Shown here: one piece after another, positions 54,056 to 62,510 of the stretch
Numbering within the stretch: the stretch's first letter is position 1
How the letters are laid out: each line of letters starts with the position of its first letter
Source of the DNA: Candidatus Gastranaerophilales bacterium
Lineage (GTDB): Bacteria; Cyanobacteriota; Vampirovibrionia; Gastranaerophilales; Gastranaerophilaceae
Direction: 5' to 3'
Assembly (NCBI GenBank): GCA_910587375.1
Contig: CAJULR010000036.1
Span: forward strand, 124,001-188,000
Length of the DNA: 64,000 bases
The notes under the pieces: model-generated
Databases searched by the model: none
Seen by the model: only the letters and a program-made list of their open reading frames with translations
Told to the model about the DNA's origin: nothing
Made by a program: the position numbers and the translations under genes

Positions 54056-56566
54056 ATGCGAATTGGTAACATTCAGCACGCATACCCAAGGCAGAGTTTT
54101 ATCCAAAACCGCCAAAGGGCAGCTTCAGCGTCTTTAAATGCAGTAAATTCAGTTTTAGATTATCCTCAAATTGTGAATTTAAATGCTTTTTATAGTGAGA
54201 ATATTATCCAAAGCACTGCCCAAAATATCTCATTCACAAGAAAGCTTGAAGAGCATAGAAGCTGGGGTGGCGTGATTGACCCAAAAACCAAGAACGTTTC
54301 CTTTAAAATTTTTACATTCCCGAATTCAAAAAGTGTTTCTGTGAAAATCTTTGATAGCAAAGCTGACGGGAGTGTTTCCAATAAATTTAAAACATACCCT
54401 TTAAAAAATATGGGAGAAGGAATTTTTCAAACGGAAAAAAGCCTCACCCCAAATGAGGCAAAGGCGGGGGACAGATATTCTTTTGTGATTGAAAAGGCGG
54501 ACGGCGAAACCGTTGAAGTTAAAGACCCTTACGCTATGCGTCAGGGAAACCAAAGAAGCGAAGATTTTTTGAATTATTCAATCCTTTATGACCATTCTGC
54601 ATATGAGTGGAAAAATAATGAATTTTGGGCAAAAAGCACAGAAAGGATTGTAAAAAACCCTGAAAACACTGGAAATGAAGGCAATAAAGGCCAAAAAGGC
54701 ATTAAAGAAGCAAGTATTTACGAACTTCATATTGACACTTTTACAAAAGAGGGGACGTATGAAGCTGCAAAAGAAAAGCTTAAGGGTATAAAGACTGCGG
54801 GTTTTAACACAATTGAGATAATGCCGAATGAAAATACATTTGATTTTAATTGGGGCTATGACGGGGTGGATAAATTTGCGCCGCCTGAGCACAGAGGCGG
54901 GCCCGACAAACTTAAAGAGCTGATTGATTTTGCCCATGGCTTGGAATTAAACGTTATTATGGACTATGTTCCAAACCACCTGGGCCCGGATGGTGCGCAG
55001 CTTAAAAAAACAGGGCCATATATAAAAGGCCCGAATGCCTTTGGGGAGGCTTTTAATTTTGAGGGCGAAGATTCAAAATATGTAAGGGATTATATTGTAA
55101 ATGCGGGCCTAAACTGGATTGATAATTATAAGGTAGACGGGCTTCGCCTTGATATGACAAAGTTTATGGAATCAGACTATACGATGAAAAAAATTGCTGC
55201 GGAAATAAACTACCATTTTCCTGACACTGTTCTTATTGCGGAAGATTCCAGAGAAAGGATAAATTCAAACGGCGAAGACTATTGGGTGGATTATAACGAA
55301 CTCCATGATAAACGGGTTGTAAACCCGCTTTCAGAAAATGAACACTGCAAGGGGAAAAGCGAAGAAGAACATTCAAATTATGTTGATACGATTGATTTTG
55401 CCGTTCAAAATTCCGCTTCCGCCCCAAGGGGAATGTTGTCAAACTTGGGCTATGACGCCGAATGGGATTTTTCATACCATCATAATTTAGATAGAGCCGT
55501 ATATTCAGGTTCAAATATGGCAGAGCTTGTAAATGCGATTTATCATTCTCAAAGGGCTGTAAAATATACTACAAGCCACGATGAAACGGGAAATATGGAC
55601 GGCACAAGGCCTGTTGTAAAGTATATGGTGCCAAAATTAAACCTGAATTCAAATATTATACTCAATGAGGCAGATATTCAAAGGGCAAAAGATTTTTCAG
55701 AATTAAAAAGGGTTCCTCTAAGCAAAGCAAGAAGGATTGTTCTTTGCCAAAAAGCGCAAAATGTGGGCGAAAGCCTCTCCATTCTTCTTTCTGAAGGAAA
55801 GCTTGAAAAGTATAGACATCAAACCTATGATACATTCTATAATGATATTTTAAAGGATTTGGGCGTTAAAAAAGGTGCGCATATAACATATAGAAGGGTT
55901 TTATCAGCCTTTAAGCAAAGCGCGGCGCAGGTTCGGATGGCGCAGGCCCTAACTTGTGCAATCCCCGGGCCCAAGATGGTGTTTCAGGGGGATGAAACCC
56001 TTGATTTAACGCCATTTCGATTTTTTAGGCAGTTTGAAAGTGTACAAAATGAACCATATTTAAAAACTGAAAAAGGATATGAACCAGGGCGTGCGGCATT
56101 TAGCGCTTCAACAATGGGAAATATTCAATATGCCCCATTTGCCAAAGATTTGATGGCAAAACATATGAGGCTTACAAGGGATTTAAACAAATTAAACAGT
56201 GAAAACCCTGCACTTACAAAGGGCTGGCTTGTTTTAAATGAAGACGGGGCAAGGGACGCGGTAATCCATGACGGGGCAATTGGCCTTCACACAAGAGATG
56301 AAGAATCAGGAAATGAATTTTTTATTGTTTCAAACTTTAAAAACGAAAGCTACCCAACAGCCCTAAATAACGCCTATAACATAAATTTTCCTGAAGGAAA
56401 GTGGGTTGAGATTTTGAATACAGACGATGTGAAATATGGCGGAAACGGCAAATATTCAAACAAGGGCAATGTGATTGAAGGTTTTGGAATTTTCGGTGCG
56501 GAAGATGAAAAGGTGCCAATAAAGCTTAAAGAACACTCCACAGTATATTTTAAAAGAGTGGGGTAG
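54056..56566 (+). CDS. GH13 alpha-glucosidase-like enzyme (TreZ/GlgB-like) with nonstandard N-terminus
   Basis: 836 residues. The first 60 are of low complexity and start MRIGNIQHAYP; NISFTRKL sits at about residue 57. A CBM48-like beta domain (about 65-175) is followed by the GH13 barrel: VYELH-like IYELHIDTF, WGYDGVDKFAPPEHRGGPDKLKELIDFAHG, VPNHLGPDG, nucleophile D366 in VDGLRLDMTK, acid/base E396 in LIAEDS and D509 in TSHDE. The C-terminus is a beta domain. It most resembles malto-oligosyltrehalose trehalohydrolase and branching enzymes; exact specificity is open. GAGGGA precedes the ATG. Confidence 0.85.
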   Translation: MRIGNIQHAYPRQSFIQNRQRAASASLNAVNSVLDYPQIVNLNAFYSENIIQSTAQNISFTRKLEEHRSWGGVIDPKTKNVSFKIFTFPNSKSVSVKIFDSKADGSVSNKFKTYPLKNMGEGIFQTEKSLTPNEAKAGDRYSFVIEKADGETVEVKDPYAMRQGNQRSEDFLNYSILYDHSAYEWKNNEFWAKSTERIVKNPENTGNEGNKGQKGIKEASIYELHIDTFTKEGTYEAAKEKLKGIKTAGFNTIEIMPNENTFDFNWGYDGVDKFAPPEHRGGPDKLKELIDFAHGLELNVIMDYVPNHLGPDGAQLKKTGPYIKGPNAFGEAFNFEGEDSKYVRDYIVNAGLNWIDNYKVDGLRLDMTKFMESDYTMKKIAAEINYHFPDTVLIAEDSRERINSNGEDYWVDYNELHDKRVVNPLSENEHCKGKSEEEHSNYVDTIDFAVQNSASAPRGMLSNLGYDAEWDFSYHHNLDRAVYSGSNMAELVNAIYHSQRAVKYTTSHDETGNMDGTRPVVKYMVPKLNLNSNIILNEADIQRAKDFSELKRVPLSKARRIVLCQKAQNVGESLSILLSEGKLEKYRHQTYDTFYNDILKDLGVKKGAHITYRRVLSAFKQSAAQVRMAQALTCAIPGPKMVFQGDETLDLTPFRFFRQFESVQNEPYLKTEKGYEPGRAAFSASTMGNIQYAPFAKDLMAKHMRLTRDLNKLNSENPALTKGWLVLNEDGARDAVIHDGAIGLHTRDEESGNEFFIVSNFKNESYPTALNNAYNINFPEGKWVEILNTDDVKYGGNGKYSNKGNVIEGFGIFGAEDEKVPIKLKEHSTVYFKRVG

Positions 56567-56632
56567 GCTTGTTTTCTCAAATTGGCCCTGTTTTGAATTT
56601 ATGTTAATATAAAACAAAAACAGGTTATAAAA

Positions 56633-57052
56633 ATGGATAACATTAATACTGAATATTTGCAAAGGTGTGTAGAAACCCTTGAAAAGTCTTATTTAATGAT
56701 AAAAACAACCGAAGAGGGAACTGTTGATTATGAAATGTACAGAAACTCTCTTGTTAAAGGGTTTGAAATGACGCTGGAGCAGAGCGGAAAACTTTTAAAA
56801 AAGAAGCTTGAACCTTATTTTTCAAGCAAAAAGGCTGTGGATACATTATTTTTTAAAGATTTATTCAGACACGCTTTTAAGCATTCTTTAATTAATGAAG
56901 ACGAAGCAGAAAGATGGATGAAATATCGGGATAACAGAAATAACACTGCCCACAATTACGGCAGGGCTTTTGCCGAAGAAACACTCTCTTTTATTGAAGA
57001 TTTTATTAAAGACGTAAAAAATTTAAAAGAAATCATAGAAAAGAATGGATAA
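56633..57052 (+). CDS. hepT: HepT-type HEPN toxin (nucleotidyltransferase substrate-binding family)
   Basis: 139 residues, all helical, of the HI0074/HepT family. The catalytic motif RX4HXY is present as RNNTAHNY (R102, H107, Y109). In studied HepT/MntA pairs this is an RNase toxin and the tyrosine is the residue that the antitoxin AMPylates. It overlaps mntA by 8 nt, the usual order for this module. Family and motif are clear; toxicity is inferred. Confidence 0.85.
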   Translation: MDNINTEYLQRCVETLEKSYLMIKTTEEGTVDYEMYRNSLVKGFEMTLEQSGKLLKKKLEPYFSSKKAVDTLFFKDLFRHAFKHSLINEDEAERWMKYRDNRNNTAHNYGRAFAEETLSFIEDFIKDVKNLKEIIEKNG

Positions 57053-57353
57053 ACTTTTTATTAAAGAAAAATATTTGAAGATTTTACTTTCAATTTTTGA
57101 AGAATATTGTCCTAAAGCGGAAATTTGGGCATATGGAAGCAGGGTGGACAACAGTGCCCATGAAGGGAGTGACCTTGACCTTGCAATAAAAAGTTTTAAT
57201 GACGATACGAAAAATGTTGATGATTTAAATAAACTTCTTAAAGAAAGCAGCATTCCGTTTTTGGTTGATATTTTTGAGTTTGATAAAATGCCTGCAAGTT
57301 TTCAAAAAGAGATTGAAAAGAACTATGTTGTGATTTTTTCTTCGCTTTGTTAA
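57045..57353 (+). CDS. mntA: MntA-type nucleotidyltransferase antitoxin
   Basis: 102 residues of a minimal nucleotidyltransferase with the motif GSX10DXD (GSRVDNSAHEGSDLDL, G31-S32 and D43-D45) and a further acidic residue in LVDIFEF for the third metal ligand. In this family it neutralises HepT by adding AMP to it. It overlaps the hepT stop by 8 nt. Confidence 0.87.
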   Translation: MDKLFIKEKYLKILLSIFEEYCPKAEIWAYGSRVDNSAHEGSDLDLAIKSFNDDTKNVDDLNKLLKESSIPFLVDIFEFDKMPASFQKEIEKNYVVIFSSLC

Positions 57354-57417
57354 ATCTTTAAAATTTGGTACAAAGTGGTTATGGTTTAAAAATTTTGTTT
57401 AATTTAACATATAAAAT

Positions 57418-58770
57418 ATGTTTCAAAAAGAGCATAATTTAACCGAAGGCAGCATTTTTAAAAACCTGATACTATTTGCACTTCCTTTTGTGTTTGCAAA
57501 TTTTCTTCAGGCGCTTTATGGTGCGTGCGATTTAATAATAGTCGGACATTTTACGGGCGAAAGTGCCTCTATATCTTCTGTTGCAATTGGCGCACAGATT
57601 ATGTTTATGGTCATGTCTTTTATAATCGGTCTTACAACGGGAACAACCGTTTTAATCGGCCATTTTTACGGCGCAAACAGGCATGAAGAAATTCAAAAAA
57701 CTGTAGGGACTGTGTTTATTTTCTTTATGTCGCTTTCCGTTATTGTTTTTCTTTTGATGTATTTTTTGGCGCCAAATATGGTGGATATTATGAAAACGCC
57801 AAAAGAGGCTTATAAAGGCGCTCTTGATTATATTGCAATTTGTTCTTTCGGGGTTGTTTTTGTCTTTTTATTTAACGCATTTTCTTCAATTTTAAGAGGG
57901 GTTGGAAATTCCCACACGCCAATGATGTTCATATCTTTGGGGTGTTTTATAAATATTATTCTTGACCTGTTTTTTATAGGCTGGCTTAATCTTGGTGTGA
58001 AAGGGGCTGCCGTTGCAACAGTTATAGCACAAGGGCTTTCGGCGCTTTCACTTTGTTTGTATGTAAGGTTGAACAAATTTTCCTTTGAATTTAGGTTTAG
58101 AGGGGTAAAATTTTATTTCAGCAAAATTAAAGACATAATAAAACTCGGGCTTCCGCTGTCTTTTCAGGACGCTATGGTTCAGATGTCTTTTATAATTCTT
58201 CTTTCCCTTGCAAATTCCATTGGGGTGGACGCTTCTGCAGGCTATGGCAGCGCAAACAGACTGAACGGCTTTACAATGCTCCCTGCGTTTTCTTTTGCAA
58301 TGGCGCTCACCCCGATTGTGGCGCAAAATATGGGGGCAAAAAAGAGGCTTCGTGCAAAATATACACTTTACACCGCAATTGGCTGCACGGTTGTGTTTGG
58401 GCTTGTTTGTTTAATTTGGCAGCAGATAAACCCGGAGTCTGCAATAAGGATTTTTACATCTGATAAAAACGTTATAGCGCAAGGTGCAAGCTATTTAAAA
58501 TCTTTCAGTTTTGATTTAATAATTGTGCCGTTTGTATTTTGCCTGAATGCATTTTTTAACGGCTGCGGTCATACGGCGTTTTCTATGGCAAATAATCTTG
58601 TTGCAACGCTTTTGGTCAGAGTTCCTTTGGCCTTTATAATAACGGGGATTTTTGGCAAAACTCTTTTTAATCTTGGGATTGCAGCACCAATAGCTTCAAT
58701 TTGTTCGGTTATTATTGCATTTATTTATCTAAAATCCGGGTATTGGAAAAAGGGCAGTGCATTTAGCTGA
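57418..58770 (+). CDS. MATE-family multidrug/sodium exporter
   Basis: 450 residues with twelve membrane segments in two similar halves and the usual MATE beginning (GSIFKNLILFALPFVFANFLQALYGACDLIIVGHF) and GVGNSHTPMMFISLGCFINIILDLFFI mid-part. Probably a cation-coupled exporter of organic cations; the substrate is not visible. No regulator is adjacent. A -10-like TATAAA hugs the ATG. Confidence 0.92.
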   Translation: MFQKEHNLTEGSIFKNLILFALPFVFANFLQALYGACDLIIVGHFTGESASISSVAIGAQIMFMVMSFIIGLTTGTTVLIGHFYGANRHEEIQKTVGTVFIFFMSLSVIVFLLMYFLAPNMVDIMKTPKEAYKGALDYIAICSFGVVFVFLFNAFSSILRGVGNSHTPMMFISLGCFINIILDLFFIGWLNLGVKGAAVATVIAQGLSALSLCLYVRLNKFSFEFRFRGVKFYFSKIKDIIKLGLPLSFQDAMVQMSFIILLSLANSIGVDASAGYGSANRLNGFTMLPAFSFAMALTPIVAQNMGAKKRLRAKYTLYTAIGCTVVFGLVCLIWQQINPESAIRIFTSDKNVIAQGASYLKSFSFDLIIVPFVFCLNAFFNGCGHTAFSMANNLVATLLVRVPLAFIITGIFGKTLFNLGIAAPIASICSVIIAFIYLKSGYWKKGSAFS

Positions 58771-58792
58771 TAGCACTATTATTTAGCTGTAA

Positions 58793-59116
58793 TTAACGGT
58801 TTTTATATGTTAAAATTTCATTTATTTTTGTTCTGATATCAAGAGCCATTTTTGTTTGAAGAAGTTTAATTTGGTCTAATGCAAGCTTCATAACAGGGGT
58901 TGGGTCGTCCGTGTTTATGTTTGTGCCGTTTAGAGTGACTTTTACAGCCTCAATTTTGGCTTCTGCCATATCAATTATGTTTAAAACTTCGTTTATCTCA
59001 TTATCATTGAATTTTAGCTGGGAGAGCTTTTTTATCATTTGATTTTTAATTTTCTCCCTGTTTTGCATTATTTTTTGGGTGTTGTCTTTTTCGTTTGAAA
59101 AATCATCAAAATCCAT
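58793..59116 (-). CDS. Small helical protein of unknown function, downstream of B12-type radical SAM gene
   Basis: 107 residues, highly charged and predicted to be helical (KIMQNREKIKNQMIKKLSQLKFNDNEINEVLNIIDMAEAKIEAVKV). AAGGA precedes the ATG. It follows the radical SAM gene by 14 nt on the same strand, so they form an operon. No family recognised, and no cysteine motifs or peptide-like core. Confidence 0.65.
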   Translation of the reverse strand: MDFDDFSNEKDNTQKIMQNREKIKNQMIKKLSQLKFNDNEINEVLNIIDMAEAKIEAVKVTLNGTNINTDDPTPVMKLALDQIKLLQTKMALDIRTKINEILTYKNR

Positions 59117-59130
59117 TTTTAAATCCTTTT

Positions 59131-60957
59131 TTATAAATTTTCTTTGTTTATTTTATACCCTAAAACCCAATCTTTGCCATATTTTGCAATGTATAAAAAT
59201 AAATACTCGCGATACCTTAAATACATCCAAAGAGGGTCATTATATGCACTGGCGCAGGCTTTTGTACATTCTTTTAATATTAAATTTAGTTCATCTTTTG
59301 CCATTCCCGTGCAATCAAACGTATATGTCGGGGAAAATTCGTCCAAGGCCGGGTATACAGCCGTTATTCCATATTTTTCCGGTTCATCTTTTAATTTTGT
59401 GTGTTTTCCCATTGTAAAAACGCTTCTGCCGTAAGAGTGAATTATATCATTGTTTTCACAGAGCATTTCAATGGTTTTTCTTGCGTCTTCAACGGTTTCA
59501 GTTGGGAACCCGAAAAAGATGAATGCAAAATTCCAAAGGCCCACATCGGATGAATTTTTCAATATTTCAAGCCTTAAATCTATGTCTATTCCTTTGTTTA
59601 TAAGCTCCATTACACTTTTTGAGCCTGATTCTAAGCCCCAAAGCACCATCTTTAGCCCTGAATTATATCCTTTTTGAAGAATTTCTTTTGTAAAAGTTTT
59701 TTCAAGGCGTGCGTCAAAGAAATACTTTATATCAATTTCTTTTTCTTTTATTTTTTCTGAAAGCTCCGCTAAATATGCAGGGCTAACGGATTCATCAATA
59801 AATTCAAAATATTTTATTCCATATTTTTCTTTTAATTCAATAAATTCATCTGTCAGTTTTTCGACATTTTTTACGTTAAAATTTTGGCCAAAATCCTGGT
59901 CACAAAAGCTGCATTTTCCCCAATAACAGCCACGGGAAGATTGGAAGGGAAGAATAATTTCGGGGGCAAAATATTTTGTAAAATCATATCCGTCTAATGA
60001 AACTATGCTCATTTCATCAAGCTTTAAGGGCTTTTTGGTTTCATTAATAACAACCTTGCCATCTTCATTTTTATAAATCAGGTTTGAAACTTCATTAATT
60101 TTAATTTCGCCTGCAATATATTTTGCAAGCTCAACGACAGGCCTTTCGCCTTCTTCAACCAAAAGGGAATCGCAAAAAAGGCCAAAAAATTCAGGGTTTT
60201 TTATGACAGAATCTTTCACCCTGCCAAAGAAATTTCCGCCAATGTTTACGTGTGCTTTTGCTTTGGTTTTTAAAAGATTTGCAAGTGTAAGCCCCGGGAT
60301 AATCTGGCCTGTTGAATTAATTGAAATTCCGATATAATCTGCGTTTTCAGACAATATTTCATCCAAAATGCTTTTATAGTATTCAATGAAAATGTTTGTT
60401 GCTTCATCAAAAACAAAAAATTTCATATGCTCAAAAGTGAGCTTAAACAGAGGGTTTGAGTATGAATCAAGACTTATTTTAGATGGAAAATATGGCATTG
60501 AAGCCATCTCAAGTGCTGAATCTATAATATTTACAGCCTTAATCAACATTTCAGGGGTGTAAAAATCTTCACTTTTTAAAATTTGGACGGCATTTTCTGC
60601 TAAATCAGGAATTTCAAGCAAAAGTTTTTGCTTTTTTTCTGCAAATTCTTTAACTTTACTGTATTTTACGATTTTATTTTGAATGTCCAAAGGATAATCT
60701 TCAAAACTTTTTCCTGCCCCTACTCCTGCTTGGATATACGGTGCAATTTCGCCTAAAACGTTTTTATTATTATCAATTGCCCGCATAACAGAGTTTTTAA
60801 TAAAATCCGATTTCAAGATTTTATTATAAAAATCTATGTTTAAATCAATTCCTTTGGCGCTAAAGCCGTTTGCTTTAAGCTGCCCAACCAAAGAAGGCAG
60901 GGCAAAATGCGGGCTTATGGGTGTCCATTGGGGAGGAAAAAGCAATAAAGTCTTCAT
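59131..60957 (-). CDS. B12-binding-domain radical SAM protein
   Basis: 608 residues. The N-terminal part is a cobalamin-binding-like Rossmann domain (KTLLLFPPQWTPISPHFALPSLVGQLKANGFSAKGIDLNIDFYNKIL), followed by a linker. The radical SAM domain has the cluster motif SSRGCYWGKCSFCDQDFG (CX4CX2C), then YFEFIDESVSPAYLAELSEKI and WGLESGS. The reaction is unknown; relatives methylate or rearrange diverse substrates. TATTAT (60969-60964) ends 6 nt before the ATG, so the mRNA may be leaderless. The same hexamer reads TATAAT for the divergent gene. Confidence 0.88.
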   Translation of the reverse strand: MKTLLLFPPQWTPISPHFALPSLVGQLKANGFSAKGIDLNIDFYNKILKSDFIKNSVMRAIDNNKNVLGEIAPYIQAGVGAGKSFEDYPLDIQNKIVKYSKVKEFAEKKQKLLLEIPDLAENAVQILKSEDFYTPEMLIKAVNIIDSALEMASMPYFPSKISLDSYSNPLFKLTFEHMKFFVFDEATNIFIEYYKSILDEILSENADYIGISINSTGQIIPGLTLANLLKTKAKAHVNIGGNFFGRVKDSVIKNPEFFGLFCDSLLVEEGERPVVELAKYIAGEIKINEVSNLIYKNEDGKVVINETKKPLKLDEMSIVSLDGYDFTKYFAPEIILPFQSSRGCYWGKCSFCDQDFGQNFNVKNVEKLTDEFIELKEKYGIKYFEFIDESVSPAYLAELSEKIKEKEIDIKYFFDARLEKTFTKEILQKGYNSGLKMVLWGLESGSKSVMELINKGIDIDLRLEILKNSSDVGLWNFAFIFFGFPTETVEDARKTIEMLCENNDIIHSYGRSVFTMGKHTKLKDEPEKYGITAVYPALDEFSPTYTFDCTGMAKDELNLILKECTKACASAYNDPLWMYLRYREYLFLYIAKYGKDWVLGYKINKENL

Positions 60958-61109
60958 AGTCTTATAATATGCAATTTTTCATCCCTTTTAACCACCTAAA
61001 AAGTGTATTGTTACATTTTGTTCATATTTTCTTTGTTTTTATAAAAATTTTCTTTTTAGGAATTTTAATCTATTACTGCTCTATTGTTGCTTTAGAAGGA
61101 ATATTTTAT

Positions 61110-62342
61110 ATGAGAATTTCACCCTTAAATCTGTCTTCAAACCTGCAAATAAATAATGTTAATGTTCAAAATGTTCAAAATTCAAACCATGTCTATAATA
61201 TGGCGCTGAAAGGTGCAGATTTTTCCGATACGGTAAGTTTTAAGGGCGAAAAACAGTTTAAATATACTGATTCCTGGTATCTAAAGGGGCAGGAAATCTT
61301 AGACCAGGATGGTTTTACAACAACTGTTGAAGATAAACAGGCAAAAGTTGGAATGTTTGACAAACTTTTAAAGAAAACACACCCAAAAAAGATTTACGAC
61401 CTGCCTTTAAGGCTTCGGGAAGATTTGACCTCAAAAGGCACAGACACCGTTATTTTAAGAGGGCCAAATGATGTACTTAATGAAACGGGGCTTTCAAATG
61501 AAGAATTTATAAAAGATATAAATAAGATTAATACAATGATATCTCTTGTGTATCCAAGATATGATTCTTTTGAGGATGAAACAAAGCAGAGTTTTGAAAT
61601 GAAAATGGGAAATTCAACTGCAAATGTTACAAGGCTTCGCCAGGGGCTTTCCGGTATAGTTTATAAAATTGAAGTTGAAGGCTGCAGGCCGCTTGCCCTA
61701 AAACATTATCTTCACCCTCAAAAGGTGAACCAAGCCGAAGGGCCTTTTCCTGAAATTGCAATTGCAAAGAAGATGAATGAGGACAATGTTTCAAATATTC
61801 CGCTTTTATATTGTGCAAACCCATATGAAGGGTGGATGTTGTCTGAATTTGTAGATAAAGATTATGAAGCAAGAAAAGACGGGGTTTCTATTTTAGATTA
61901 TGCAAGTGCAAATGAGCTTATTTTTGGAGATAGAAACACAGGGAACACTGTGCGGGGAAAAGACGGACGTATTTTTGTTGATTTTGGATATATAGAGCCT
62001 GCATTTTCAAACGGCTGCACCTTGGGTTTTGAGAAGGTTGTGTGCGAAGATGTTGTTTCAAGGGCAAATTCAAAAGATGACAAAGATTTAAAATATACAT
62101 CAACGCTTGGTCATTGTGCAAATGTGAGCCTTTACGGAAATGGTGAAACAAGAAAAGCCTTGGTTCAAAAATATGCTGATAACCCTGAATTTAAACTGTT
62201 TTGCGATGCCTTGCAAGGGACAAGATATGCTCTTGCAGGGAAAGATATGCCAAAAGATTTAGAAGCAAGTTTGCAGGAAAGCTTTGAAAAATCAGGTTTT
62301 GTCGGGGACGCGGTTGAACTTGTACAATCTTGCAAGCAGTAG
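61110..62342 (+). CDS. Protein-kinase-like fold protein with SFKG-type N-terminus
   Basis: The open frame reaches back to 60969, but AGAAGGA is spaced for the ATG at 61110, and the 47-codon extension looks like a 5' leader. The 410-residue protein starts MRISPLNLSS and contains TVSFKG at residues 41-46. Residues 175-295 show kinase-fold landmarks in order: Gly-rich loop QGLSGIVYKI, ALKHYL with K198, E215 as the helix-C glutamate candidate, a hinge at 243-247 (MLSEF), GDRNTGN (D274, N279) as the catalytic loop, and VDFG (D291-G293). The usual His/Arg before the catalytic Asp is replaced by FG. It could phosphorylate proteins or small molecules; an effector-like role is conjecture. Confidence 0.72.
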   Translation: MRISPLNLSSNLQINNVNVQNVQNSNHVYNMALKGADFSDTVSFKGEKQFKYTDSWYLKGQEILDQDGFTTTVEDKQAKVGMFDKLLKKTHPKKIYDLPLRLREDLTSKGTDTVILRGPNDVLNETGLSNEEFIKDINKINTMISLVYPRYDSFEDETKQSFEMKMGNSTANVTRLRQGLSGIVYKIEVEGCRPLALKHYLHPQKVNQAEGPFPEIAIAKKMNEDNVSNIPLLYCANPYEGWMLSEFVDKDYEARKDGVSILDYASANELIFGDRNTGNTVRGKDGRIFVDFGYIEPAFSNGCTLGFEKVVCEDVVSRANSKDDKDLKYTSTLGHCANVSLYGNGETRKALVQKYADNPEFKLFCDALQGTRYALAGKDMPKDLEASLQESFEKSGFVGDAVELVQSCKQ

Positions 62343-62510
62343 GGATTATTTGTTAAATTGTTCCGGGTGATTTTGGCCGATGTTTTGGCTGATATTGGGA
62401 TTGATATATTTACAGGAAGGTTTACAAAACTTAACACTTACCATAAAAATGGCAATTATATAAAAAATATATACTTTATATAAATATAAGAAAAATATAA
62501 AGGGCAAAAA

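Noticed and set aside
60969..61109. A hydrophobic 47-residue N-terminal extension of the kinase-like protein, possibly a signal anchor
   Set aside because: A well-spaced AGAAGGA points to the ATG at 61110, the extension overlaps the likely transcription start, and the resulting MRISPLN start matches the sister proteins.
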